From: Sphingobium sp. Leaf26
Lineage (GTDB): Bacteria > Pseudomonadota > Alphaproteobacteria > Sphingomonadales > Sphingomonadaceae
Reading direction: 5' to 3'
Assembly (NCBI RefSeq): GCF_001421665.1
Contig: NZ_LMKV01000017.1
Coordinates: 1 to 35,377 of the forward strand
DNA length: 35,377 nt
Below the pieces are notes generated by a model. The model saw only the letters and a program-made list of their open reading frames with translations, did no database searches and was not told the origin of the DNA. Positions 27,800 through 35,285 of this stretch are shown in pieces (the stretch's first letter is position 1; every line of letters begins with the position of its first letter). The translations under genes and the position numbers were made by a program.

Positions 27800-27875
27800 C
27801 CGTTGGCCCTCAACCTGTCGAAGGGCGCGTTTTGCAAAGATGAGGAGAGGGCTTCGGCAGGCTCAGCCCGAACGG
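27800..27875. repeat. Sphingomonad intergenic palindrome, copy 4 (ligV-ferB)
   Basis: Left arm CCGTTGGCCCTCAACCTGTC and right arm GGCAGGCTCAGCCCGAACGG pair imperfectly. This copy is more diverged than copies 1-3. It lies in the gap before ferB but ends about 20 bp from the ATG and does not supply the ribosome site. Confidence 0.8.
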
Positions 27876-27894
27876 AATTGGGAAATGCGAGCAA

Positions 27895-29346
27895 TCAGAT
27901 CGGGTAGTGGCCGGGTTCGGTTTCCATCGTGATCCAGCGCAGTTCGGTGAAGCTGTCGATGCCGGCCCGGCCGCCGAATTTGCCGTAGCCCGACGCTTTG
28001 GTGCCGCCGAAGGGCATTTGCGCTTCGTCATGCACGGTCGGGCCGTTGATGTGGCAGATGCCCGACTGGATGCGGCGTGCGACCTTGAGACCACGCGCGG
28101 TGTCGCGGGTGAAGACCGAGGCGGACAGGCCATAGTCGGTATCGTTGGCGAGATCGATCGCATGGGTTTCATCGCGGGCGCGGATGATGCCGACCACGGG
28201 GCCGAAGCTTTCGTCGCGGAACAGCTTCATGTCCTGGGTGACGCCGTCGATGACATGGGCGGGCATGAGGACGCCGGCCGCATCGCCACCGTTTAACTGC
28301 GTTGCGCCCGATGTCAGCGCGTCTGCGATCAGCGACTGGACATGAACGACAGCCTTTGTGTCGACCACGGCGCCGAGCGGGGTCTTGCCCTCGCGCGGAT
28401 CGCCCACGGCCATGGTCGCGACCTTGGCCTGGAATTTCTCCGCAAAGGCATCGGCCACGGCTTCGACCACGATGATCCGTTCGGTCGACATGCAGATCTG
28501 ACCCTGATTCATGAAAGCGCCGAAGGCGGCGGCTTTCACGGCTTCGTCCAGGTCGGCATCCTCCAGCACGATCAGCGGCGCCTTGCCGCCCAGTTCGAGC
28601 AGCACGGGCTTGAGATGTTCAGCGCAGCGTTTCGCGATGATCTTGCCCACGGCGGTAGAGCCGGTGAAGTTGACGCGGCGCACGGCCACATGGTCGATCA
28701 TCGCGCCGACCACGTCTGCGGCATCCTGCGGCGCGTTGGTGATGAGGTTCACGATGCCGCCGCCAAGCCCGGCTTCGATGAACGCCTGGACGATCAGGCC
28801 ATGGGTCCGGGGGCATTGTTCCGATGCCTTGAGCACGACCGTATTGCCGCAGGCGAGCGGCACGGCAATGGCGCGTGTCGCAAGGATGATAGGGGCGTTC
28901 CAAGGGGCCATCGACAGCACGACGCCGGCCGGCTCACGGATCGCCATGGCGATGCAGCCGGGCTTGTCGGACGGGATGACCTCTCCGCCGATCTGGGTGG
29001 TGAGGCTGGCGGCTTCGCGCACCATGGAGCTGGATAGCATCAGGTTGAAGCGTGCCCAGCCTTCGGTTGCGCCAATCTCTTCCATCATCGCGTCGACAAA
29101 GTCGGCGGCCTTTGCGTCCAGTGCATCGGCGGCCTTCATCAGCGCGGCGCGGCGGGCATTGGGGCCAAGGGCCGACCAGCCGGGGAAGGCGACCTGCGCC
29201 GCGTCCACGGCGGCAATGGCATCATCGACACTGGCGGCCGAAGCGACGGTGGATACGGCGCCCGTCACCGGATTGGCGCGTTCGAATGTGGCAGCCGTGG
29301 CGCGCGATTCGCCGCCGATCAGCAGAGAGATTTCCGATACAGGCAT
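27895..29346 (-). CDS. ligV: Vanillin / aromatic aldehyde dehydrogenase, LigV-type
   Basis: This 483-aa NAD-dependent ALDH starts at the ATG at 29346 (MPVSEISLLIGGESRATAAT), with AGGAG seven bases upstream; an earlier in-frame start at 29382 would run through the regulatory region. Motifs are AGVVLSMAPWNAPIILATRA, FTGSTAVGKIIAKR, Glu in LLELGGKAPLIVLEDAD, nucleophile Cys285 in GQICMSTERI, and the end MPFGGTKASGYGKFGGRAG. The pattern fits the vanillin/salicylaldehyde/benzaldehyde dehydrogenase branch. It oxidises vanillin to vanillate or 4-hydroxybenzaldehyde to 4-hydroxybenzoate. Location directly before ferB supports this. It is divergent from a MarR gene. Confidence 0.9.
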   Translation of the reverse strand: MPVSEISLLIGGESRATAATFERANPVTGAVSTVASAASVDDAIAAVDAAQVAFPGWSALGPNARRAALMKAADALDAKAADFVDAMMEEIGATEGWARFNLMLSSSMVREAASLTTQIGGEVIPSDKPGCIAMAIREPAGVVLSMAPWNAPIILATRAIAVPLACGNTVVLKASEQCPRTHGLIVQAFIEAGLGGGIVNLITNAPQDAADVVGAMIDHVAVRRVNFTGSTAVGKIIAKRCAEHLKPVLLELGGKAPLIVLEDADLDEAVKAAAFGAFMNQGQICMSTERIIVVEAVADAFAEKFQAKVATMAVGDPREGKTPLGAVVDTKAVVHVQSLIADALTSGATQLNGGDAAGVLMPAHVIDGVTQDMKLFRDESFGPVVGIIRARDETHAIDLANDTDYGLSASVFTRDTARGLKVARRIQSGICHINGPTVHDEAQMPFGGTKASGYGKFGGRAGIDSFTELRWITMETEPGHYPI

Positions 29347-29377
29347 ATCCTGGCTCCTAGTTATTGTTATGAAACAT

Positions 29378-29393
29378 AGCAATCTTGATTGTT
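29378..29393. promoter_or_regulatory. Candidate MarR operator 1 (ligV/marR intergenic)
   Basis: AGCAATC-TT-GATTGTT is an inverted repeat with six of seven arm pairs. It lies upstream of ligV in the divergent region. Its centre is 20 bp from that of the second palindrome. Confidence 0.55.
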
Positions 29394-29397
29394 CTGA

Positions 29398-29413
29398 GCA
29401 ATAACATTATTGC
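29398..29413. promoter_or_regulatory. Candidate MarR operator 2 (ligV/marR intergenic)
   Basis: GCAATAA-CA-TTATTGC is a perfect 7-bp inverted repeat, ending eight bases before the chosen marR start. It shares the CAAT/ATTG pattern with operator 1. MarR proteins usually bind such 16-20 bp palindromes and regulate themselves and the divergent operon. Confidence 0.55.
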
Positions 29414-29420
29414 CGGCTTC

Positions 29421-29882
29421 ATGGACAAGCCTGCCCCCTCTGCCGACCGCCTGACCGATCCGGTGGCACTGCGCCTGGGCTATATGCTGCGGCGGGCGTC
29501 GGCCGCTATGATGGCCGGGCTGGGCATCGCGCTGGCGGAGATTGGGCTGCGACCGGTCGAGGGTACGATCCTGATTCTGGTCGGCGCCAATCCGGGCTGT
29601 ATCCAAAGCGATGTCGGGCGGATGCTGGGCATCAAGCGCGCCAATATGGTGCCGCTGGTCGCGGCGCTGGCGGGGCGAGGGCTGGTGGATAAATCGCCGG
29701 TCGATGGACGGAGCCTGGCGCTGTCGCTGACACCGGCGGGTGAACTGCTGCGTATGCAGGTCGACGCCATCATGGATGCGCATGAAACGCGGTTCGAACG
29801 GTTGCTGGCCGGCAGGGACATTGCCCTGCTGCGAGAGGCGCTGCGCCTGATCGCCGAGGAAGGTGAAGCGGGGGCGGAGTGA
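29421..29882 (+). CDS. MarR family regulator (FerC-like position)
   Basis: This 153-aa winged-helix regulator starts at the ATG at 29421 (MDKPAPSADRLTDPVALRLG); a TTG at 29385 is possible but would place the start within an operator. The recognition-helix region is IQSDVGRMLGIKRANMVPLV, and the wing LVDKSPVDGRSLALSLTPAG matches the MarR D-x-R consensus. In SYK-6 a MarR-type repressor, FerC, controls ferBA in response to feruloyl-CoA-type thioesters. The divergent arrangement with ligV-ferB here suggests the same job. Orthology is not proven. Confidence 0.87.
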   Translation: MDKPAPSADRLTDPVALRLGYMLRRASAAMMAGLGIALAEIGLRPVEGTILILVGANPGCIQSDVGRMLGIKRANMVPLVAALAGRGLVDKSPVDGRSLALSLTPAGELLRMQVDAIMDAHETRFERLLAGRDIALLREALRLIAEEGEAGAE

Positions 29883-29983
29883 ACCGCCGGCAGGGCCAGG
29901 CGTTACCCATCCACTCTTGGCTTGTGCCGGCCCATGTGGGAAAGGCGCATGAAGGGTCGTGCCAACAGGAACCGGACGAACAG

Positions 29984-32410
29984 ATGACTCCATTGCCGAT
30001 CGACAAGATGACGAGAACTGCCCGCTGTGCTGCGGGTGCGCTCGCTTTGGCGATGCTGGCGCCGGCGTCTCTGGGCGCGGCCGAGCCGGCGCCGTTCGAA
30101 ATGCCAGGGCCTGCGCTGGACATATTGGTGATGCGCGGCGACCAGAGCCTGCCGATCGCGCAGGTGCCCAGCCTGTCCGAAGGCGATCGACTGTCGGTCG
30201 AGGCAGATTTGCCGAGCGATCAGGGCGCGCGATTCATTCTGGTGTCGGCCTTCCTGCGTGGCGCGACCAATCCGCCGCCAAAGGATTGGGTGCAATTCGC
30301 CGAGACATGGAAGAAGAAGGACAAAGACAAGGCGCTGGTCCTGACCGTGCCCAAGGGCGCGCGCCAGATGGTGCTGTTTCTGGTGCCCGATACCGGCGGG
30401 GCGGAAGGCGTATTGTCCGACGCGGTGCGGGGCAAGCCGGGGGAATTCGTCCGCGCGACGCAGGATCTCAACCAGGCGTCGCTCGACCGGTCGCGGCTGG
30501 ACGCTTTCATGATGGCGATCAAGGCGCAGGAAAACAGCCATCCCGAATATCTGCGCAGCGTGGCGCCGACGCTGGCGCGCAGCCTGTCGATGAAGCTGAA
30601 CGAAGATTGCCTGTCCAAGGTGGTCGAGATGCAGGCGGCCTGCCTGCTCGATAATCGGGAAACGCTGGTGTTGTCCGATGTCCACAGCAGTTCGCTGGCC
30701 GAGACGCTGACCGGGGCACCTACCGATCTGGCGCTGCAACTGGCCGCGACGCGCGAGGCAGGCTATGGCTTCTACAGCCCCTATATCGGAGTGGTGCGCG
30801 ATATCGCGAAGATATTCGGCGCGTTCAGCAGCCCGCAATTCGACTATCTGCCGACGCTGAGCGTGCGCAAGCCGGAGGGCATATCGTTGCTGCTGAATGC
30901 CGCGCCGTCCTTCCAGAAACCAAAGTCGGTGATGGTCGTGGCCATGCCTGCGATCGAGGCGGACAGCCCTCCGCGCCTGCGCCGCGTCGGCGATGCGCCG
31001 GTCTGTGTCGCCCGCGCCGGCACGGTGCTGCCGGTGGAAGGGGCGCCGCTGATCTTTTCCACCACCTATGCCCGCGACGTGAAGCTGTCACTGAAGGCGG
31101 CATCGGGCGAGACCGTGGAGGTGCCGGTGGAAGCGCGCGCCGACCGGGGCGGCTATGTGCTGACGGGTGCTGGCTTGCCGCCCGCCTTCAAGGGCAGCGT
31201 CGAAGGGCATCTCTACGGACGCTGGGGCTTTGATCGGTTCGAGGGGCCGGACTTCATGTTGCAGATGCCCGATGGCGGGGCCTGGTCTGTCGAAGGTGAC
31301 ACGGCTGCCTTGGTCGTTGGCCGTGACAATGGACTGGTGCTGAAGGGCGGAGCGCCCGCCTGTGTCGAAAGCGTGATGATGCGGCAAGGCGATGGCGCAC
31401 CCAGGCCGGTCGAATGGAAGGTGCAGGGGCGCGATGCGCTGGCGTTGACGGTGCCGCTGGCGGACCGGAAGCCCGGCGCGCTGAGCATCGAGGTCAAATA
31501 TCAGGGCGTGGCACAGCCCGCGGCGGTGGCAGTGCGCAGCTATGCGCAGGCGAGCCGGCTGGATGGGCTGGTGATCCACGCGGGGGACAAAGCGGCGCTG
31601 CTGTCCGGGCAGCGACTGGATCAGGTGGAAAGCGTGGATGTTAGCGGCCTGATGTTGCGGCCGGATGGACTGACCCGCGACGGATCGGTCGATCGGTTGC
31701 GGCTGGTGGCACAGGGCGATAGCGGTGCAGGTGATGCCGGCAGCGAAGCGACGGCGCGGATCAGGTTGCGCGACGGGCGCACCGTCAACCTGGCCGTGAC
31801 GGTGGTAGCGGCGCGGCCGCAAGTCGGCTTGCTCAGCAAGGATATCAGCCTGGGGCAACCGCCTGCCAACGGCAAGGCGCTGGGACTGAATGGGGATAAT
31901 TTGCTGCCTGACAATGGTCAGTTGGTGTTTTCCATACGTGCCGGCGAAGATACGAAGCTCAGCGCCAGCGATGCGATAGAGGTGGCGCCGAGGGATGAGG
32001 ACGTCGCGCCAATCCGGCTGACCGCTGGCAATGGCCTCAGGCTGGAAAGCCCCAAGGTGATCGTGGCGACACTGAATCCCAAGATGATGGCGCCATCCCT
32101 GTTCGGGCCGCTGCGTTTCCGCCTGCTGCGCGGCGCCGAGGTCAGCGACTGGCAACCCTTGGTAACGCTGGCACGGTTGCCGCAGATCGAGGCGGTAGCC
32201 TGCGAGGAGAAGGCGACGGGATGCACCATCAAAGGGCGCGACCTGTTTCTGATTGATGCGGTGGGCACAACGCCGACGCTCGACCAGGCGGCGCAGGTTG
32301 CGCAGGGCTATACCGGTTCGGCCCTCAAGGCACCTGCGACGCGGGATGGCAAACTCTATCTGCGCCTGCGGGACGCGCCCGACAGCGTGGTGACGGTGCC
32401 GGCGGTTTGA
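29984..32410 (+). CDS. Large exported protein of unknown function (808 aa)
   Basis: The frame is open from 29879, but the first residues are unlike a real N terminus. I chose the ATG at 29984; an ATG at 30008 is also possible. Either gives a signal peptide (RCAAGALALAMLAPASLGA) with cleavage near LGA-AE. Beyond it there are no obvious membrane spans. The N-terminal third is mixed (with KKKDKDK near residue 100). The C-terminal half is rich in beta strands with recurring short patterns of the form hydrophobic-x-G-x-x-L: LLSGQRLDQVESVDVSG, LGLNGDNLLPDNG and TIKGRDLFLIDAV. These look like divergent TIG/Ig-like domains. Cys pairs (such as VACEEKATGC) suggest periplasmic disulfides. I do not recognise the family. 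It follows the MarR gene by about 100 bp, same strand. Confidence 0.75.
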   Translation: MTPLPIDKMTRTARCAAGALALAMLAPASLGAAEPAPFEMPGPALDILVMRGDQSLPIAQVPSLSEGDRLSVEADLPSDQGARFILVSAFLRGATNPPPKDWVQFAETWKKKDKDKALVLTVPKGARQMVLFLVPDTGGAEGVLSDAVRGKPGEFVRATQDLNQASLDRSRLDAFMMAIKAQENSHPEYLRSVAPTLARSLSMKLNEDCLSKVVEMQAACLLDNRETLVLSDVHSSSLAETLTGAPTDLALQLAATREAGYGFYSPYIGVVRDIAKIFGAFSSPQFDYLPTLSVRKPEGISLLLNAAPSFQKPKSVMVVAMPAIEADSPPRLRRVGDAPVCVARAGTVLPVEGAPLIFSTTYARDVKLSLKAASGETVEVPVEARADRGGYVLTGAGLPPAFKGSVEGHLYGRWGFDRFEGPDFMLQMPDGGAWSVEGDTAALVVGRDNGLVLKGGAPACVESVMMRQGDGAPRPVEWKVQGRDALALTVPLADRKPGALSIEVKYQGVAQPAAVAVRSYAQASRLDGLVIHAGDKAALLSGQRLDQVESVDVSGLMLRPDGLTRDGSVDRLRLVAQGDSGAGDAGSEATARIRLRDGRTVNLAVTVVAARPQVGLLSKDISLGQPPANGKALGLNGDNLLPDNGQLVFSIRAGEDTKLSASDAIEVAPRDEDVAPIRLTAGNGLRLESPKVIVATLNPKMMAPSLFGPLRFRLLRGAEVSDWQPLVTLARLPQIEAVACEEKATGCTIKGRDLFLIDAVGTTPTLDQAAQVAQGYTGSALKAPATRDGKLYLRLRDAPDSVVTVPAV

Positions 32411-32680
32411 TCGGGATCAGGCCAGTTCGATGCAGCTGTTCGACAACTGTCCGGGCAGCGGGTGCGTCTGCGCTTCGACATGATGCCTATCAGTTGGTCG
32501 TTCCGGTAGGGGCACCGGACGCAGGCCACCCTGACCGACTCTGACCATCGCGAGCGGGGGCGGGACATGCCACCGCCGCCGCCGATCACTGTTTATGCCG
32601 ACACGGACCATCCCTCCCAGGTGGCGGTGCCGGTGGTCCCGGCTGGCGTCCGCTGATCCAATCTTCCTAATCTTTCGACC

Positions 32681-32699
32681 GGATGATGCTGAATCATCC
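32681..32699. promoter_or_regulatory. Inverted repeat in the pobA upstream region
   Basis: GGATGAT-GCTGA-ATCATCC is a perfect 7-bp inverted repeat about 175 bp before the pobA ATG. The size and spacing fit a dimeric activator such as a PobR-type protein; direct evidence is lacking. Confidence 0.4.
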
Positions 32700-32793
32700 A
32701 GCCTGATGGTGGGGACTTTGATCGGCAAGATCATGCTGTCGCCATATTTGCGTCGATCATGATGGTACGCAGCAGTTGAATCGTCCAATTATT

Positions 32794-32818
32794 CGGTCGC
32801 CCGCGACATGGGCGACCG
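32794..32818. promoter_or_regulatory. 9-bp inverted repeat just upstream of pobA
   Basis: CGGTCGCCC-GCGACAT-GGGCGACCG is a perfect 9-bp stem with a 7-nt loop, ending about 55 bp before the ATG. If transcribed, it would form a very stable leader hairpin; otherwise it could be an operator. Confidence 0.5.
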
Positions 32819-32872
32819 GGCAGTGATGCGGCATCATCCTCGGCAAATGTCCATGATGTGGAGAGGATTGCC

Positions 32873-34042
32873 ATGAAAACCCAGGTCGCCATTGTCGGTG
32901 CTGGCCCCGCCGGCCTGATGCTCGGTCATTTGCTGCGAGCCGAGGGGGTTGAAGTCGTCATCGTCGAGCGGGCCTCCCCCGACTATGTGCTGGGCCGCAT
33001 CCGGGCCGGTGTGCTGGAGCGCACTACCACCGATTTGATGGACCGGCTTGGGCTGGGCGCGCGCATGCAGGCGGAAGGGCTGCCCCATGACGGCTTCCAT
33101 CTGGCCGACGGCGAACGGCTGATCCGCATCAATATCGCCGAACTGACCGGGCATCAGGTGATGGTCTATGGCCAGACCGAGGTGACCCGCGACCTGATGG
33201 ATGCGGCGCCGGATCGCGGCTTGCAGATTATATATGACGCTGCGGATGTTGCGCTGCATGATGTCGATGGCGATGCCCCCTATCTCACATACAGCAAGGA
33301 TGGCGCGACCCATCGGATCGACGCGCAGTTCCTGTGCGGCTGCGATGGTTTCCACGGCCCGTCGCGCAAGGCGATCCCCGTCTCGGTCGCGACCGCCTAT
33401 GAGAAAGTCTATCCCTTCGGCTGGCTCGGCATCCTGGCCGATGTGCCGCCCTGCAATCATGAACTGATCTACGCCAATCATGAACGCGGCTTTGCGCTGG
33501 CGTCGATGCGGTCGGAAACGCGCAGCCGCTATTATATCCAGGTGCCGCTGGACGAGAAGATCGAGGAGTGGCCGGACGATCGGTTGTGGGATGAACTGGC
33601 GACCCGGCTAGGGCCGGAGGCGGCGGCCCATATTACCCGTGGTCCTGCACTGGAAAAATCGATCGCGCCGCTCCGCAGCTTCGTGTTCGAACCGATGCGC
33701 CATGGCCGGTTGATGCTGGCCGGCGATAGTGCCCATATCGTGCCGCCGACTGGCGCCAAGGGGTTGAACCTGGCCATGTCGGACGTGCATTATCTGTCGC
33801 AGGCGCTGATCGCCTATCTCAAACATCATGACAGCGACGCGGTGGCCGGCTATTCGGACAAGGCGCTGGCCCGCGTCTGGAAATCCGAACGCTTCTCATG
33901 GCAATTGACGAAGCTGATGCACCGCTTCCCCGATAGCGATGCGTTCGATCGCCGGATGCAGGTCGCCGACCTCGACTATATCGCTTCCTCGGTCGCGGCG
34001 CAGACGACGATCGCGGAGAATTATGTAGGATTGCCCCTTTAG
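32873..34042 (+). CDS. pobA: 4-Hydroxybenzoate 3-monooxygenase PobA
   Basis: This 389-aa FAD-dependent group A hydroxylase converts 4-hydroxybenzoate to protocatechuate using NAD(P)H and oxygen. The start is the ATG at 32873 (MKTQVAIVGAGPAGLMLGHL), with GGAGAGG upstream; an earlier ATG at 32858 would overlap it. Motifs are GAGPAG (residues 9-14), RIRAGVLE, the central FLCGCDGFHGPSRKAIP, SRYYIQVPLDEKIEEWPDD near the substrate/NADPH region, and the second FAD motif GDSAHIVPPTGAKGLNLAMSD (Asp285). Length agrees with known PobA (about 394). An aldo/keto reductase gene begins two bases after its stop. Confidence 0.95.
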   Translation: MKTQVAIVGAGPAGLMLGHLLRAEGVEVVIVERASPDYVLGRIRAGVLERTTTDLMDRLGLGARMQAEGLPHDGFHLADGERLIRINIAELTGHQVMVYGQTEVTRDLMDAAPDRGLQIIYDAADVALHDVDGDAPYLTYSKDGATHRIDAQFLCGCDGFHGPSRKAIPVSVATAYEKVYPFGWLGILADVPPCNHELIYANHERGFALASMRSETRSRYYIQVPLDEKIEEWPDDRLWDELATRLGPEAAAHITRGPALEKSIAPLRSFVFEPMRHGRLMLAGDSAHIVPPTGAKGLNLAMSDVHYLSQALIAYLKHHDSDAVAGYSDKALARVWKSERFSWQLTKLMHRFPDSDAFDRRMQVADLDYIASSVAAQTTIAENYVGLPL

Positions 34043-34044
34043 AG

Positions 34045-35055
34045 ATGACCAGCCTTCCCACCCGCACCATCGGCCCCTTCACCGTTTCGGCCATCGGCCT
34101 TGGCTGCATGAATCTGTCCCATGCCTATTTGCCGCGTCCCGATGCGGCAGAGGCGGAGCGGTTGCTGCGCCATGCACTGGATGCGGGTGTGACCTTGTTC
34201 GATACCGCGGCGCTTTATGGCTTCGGCGCGAACGAGGAACTGCTGGGCCGCACGCTGATGGATCGCCGGGCGGACTTCACCCTGGCAAGCAAATGCGTTC
34301 TGGCGGAGATTGATGGCAATCGCGGGCTGGACGGATCACCCAAGGCGATCGAACGGGTGCTCGAGGATTCGCTGCGGCGGCTGCAGGTCGATCATATCGA
34401 CCTCTATTATCTGCATCGGCTGGACCCCAATGTGCCGATCGAAGACTCTGTCGGCACGCTGGCGCGTGCGAAGGACGCCGGGAAGATCGGTGCGATCGGC
34501 CTGTCGGAAATGTCGGCGGCAACATTGCGCCGTGCCCATGCGGTGCATCCGATTGCTGCGATGCAGACCGAATATTCGCCCTGGGTTCGCAATGCGGAAG
34601 TCGCGGTGCTGGATGCCTGTGCGGAACTGGGAGCGGCGTTTATTGCCTTCTCACCGCTCGGCCGTGGGCTGCTGGCCGGTAATCCCAACGCCGTGAACCT
34701 GTTGCCGGGCGATATTCGGAGTGCGATGCCCCGGTTCCAGTCGCCACATCTGGAGGTCAATCTGCGACTGGTCGACCAGTTGAAGGCATTGGCGGGCGAG
34801 GCTGGGTGCACGGCGGCACAGCTCTGCCTCGCCTGGCTGTTGGCAAAGGGCGATCATGTCGTTCCCATTCCCGGCACGACCAGTATCGCCCATCTGGACG
34901 AAGATCTGGAGACGCTGGCGCGCGACTGGCCGGCCGAGCTGATCGCGGCGGTGGACATGCTCTTTGGTTTCGATGCGCCGTCGGGACCGCGTTATCCCCG
35001 CGCTGCCCAACGGCAGATCGATACCGAAATGTGGGAGGGCGAGCCGCTGGCGTGA
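34045..35055 (+). CDS. Aldo/keto reductase
   Basis: This 336-aa TIM-barrel NADPH-dependent oxidoreductase has a complete catalytic tetrad: Asp53 and Tyr58 (FDTAALYG), Lys83 (LASKC) and His124 (YYLHRLD). AFSPLGRGLLAGN and IPGTTSIAHLDEDLETL complete the coenzyme site of the YhdN/AKR13-like group. It reduces aldehydes or ketones; the substrate is not evident. The ATG is two bases beyond the pobA stop, so the genes are cotranscribed and probably translationally coupled. A role in removing aromatic aldehydes or quinone-like by-products, or in delivering 4-hydroxybenzoate from a precursor, is inference. Confidence 0.88.
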   Translation: MTSLPTRTIGPFTVSAIGLGCMNLSHAYLPRPDAAEAERLLRHALDAGVTLFDTAALYGFGANEELLGRTLMDRRADFTLASKCVLAEIDGNRGLDGSPKAIERVLEDSLRRLQVDHIDLYYLHRLDPNVPIEDSVGTLARAKDAGKIGAIGLSEMSAATLRRAHAVHPIAAMQTEYSPWVRNAEVAVLDACAELGAAFIAFSPLGRGLLAGNPNAVNLLPGDIRSAMPRFQSPHLEVNLRLVDQLKALAGEAGCTAAQLCLAWLLAKGDHVVPIPGTTSIAHLDEDLETLARDWPAELIAAVDMLFGFDAPSGPRYPRAAQRQIDTEMWEGEPLA

Positions 35056-35122
35056 ATCCGGCAGGCTGATTCTCTTGTCGTTTCAAAGGTTTGATTCGGC
35101 GATTTGCGGTGAAAATGGATCG

Positions 35123-35168
35123 AAAGCGGGGACGCGGCGGGTTTACCCCTCCGCGTCCCCGCTTTTTT
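35123..35168 (+). terminator. Strong intrinsic terminator after the pobA-AKR operon
   Basis: AAAGCGGGGACGCGG and CCGCGTCCCCGCTTT form a perfect 15-bp stem around a 13-nt loop, followed by a run of T residues. It lies about 70 bp past the aldo/keto reductase stop. Confidence 0.9.
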
Positions 35169-35256
35169 CGGATGCCGTGAAGGCGGCGGGAATGCGAGGT
35201 TTTCAGCCTTTCGGCCGCCTGTTTCCCGATCGCTGCAACAAAAATGCAAAAAGGGT

Positions 35257-35285
35257 TTGACGGTTTGTGAGTGTCGATCTAGAGG
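35257..35285 (+). promoter_or_regulatory. Strong sigma70-type promoter, possibly of a stable-RNA operon
   Basis: TTGACG (35257-35262), a 17-bp spacer and TAGAGG (35280-35285) form a good housekeeping promoter. An A-rich stretch (ACAAAAATGCAAAAA, about 35238-35252) lies directly upstream like an UP element. No start codon with a ribosome site follows before the window edge, and the layout recalls alphaproteobacterial rRNA promoters. The RNA gene itself would be outside the window. Confidence 0.5.

Larger units (their letters stand above)
32411..32872. other. Intergenic region upstream of pobA (about 460 bp)
   Basis: No convincing gene is seen. The stretch carries several candidate regulatory structures before pobA, listed separately, and a repeated GATCATG (around 32727 and 32755). 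A tiny proline-rich frame at 32567-32656 lacks support. The long leader suggests that pobA control is complex. Confidence 0.55.

Noticed and set aside
27781..27894. N-terminal extension of the FerB frame
   Set aside because: It only translates palindromic repeat copy 4 (giving RAEPAEAL and FDRLRANG peptides). The ATG at 27780 has a ribosome site and normal family length.
32567..32656. 29-codon proline-rich frame starting MPPPPPITVYAD
   Set aside because: Too short, with no ribosome site and no conserved context; could be a degenerate gene tail but not supportable.
32417..32788. 123-codon minus-strand frame upstream of pobA
   Set aside because: Arg/His-rich composition, no ribosome site, overlaps candidate regulatory repeats; looks like chance.
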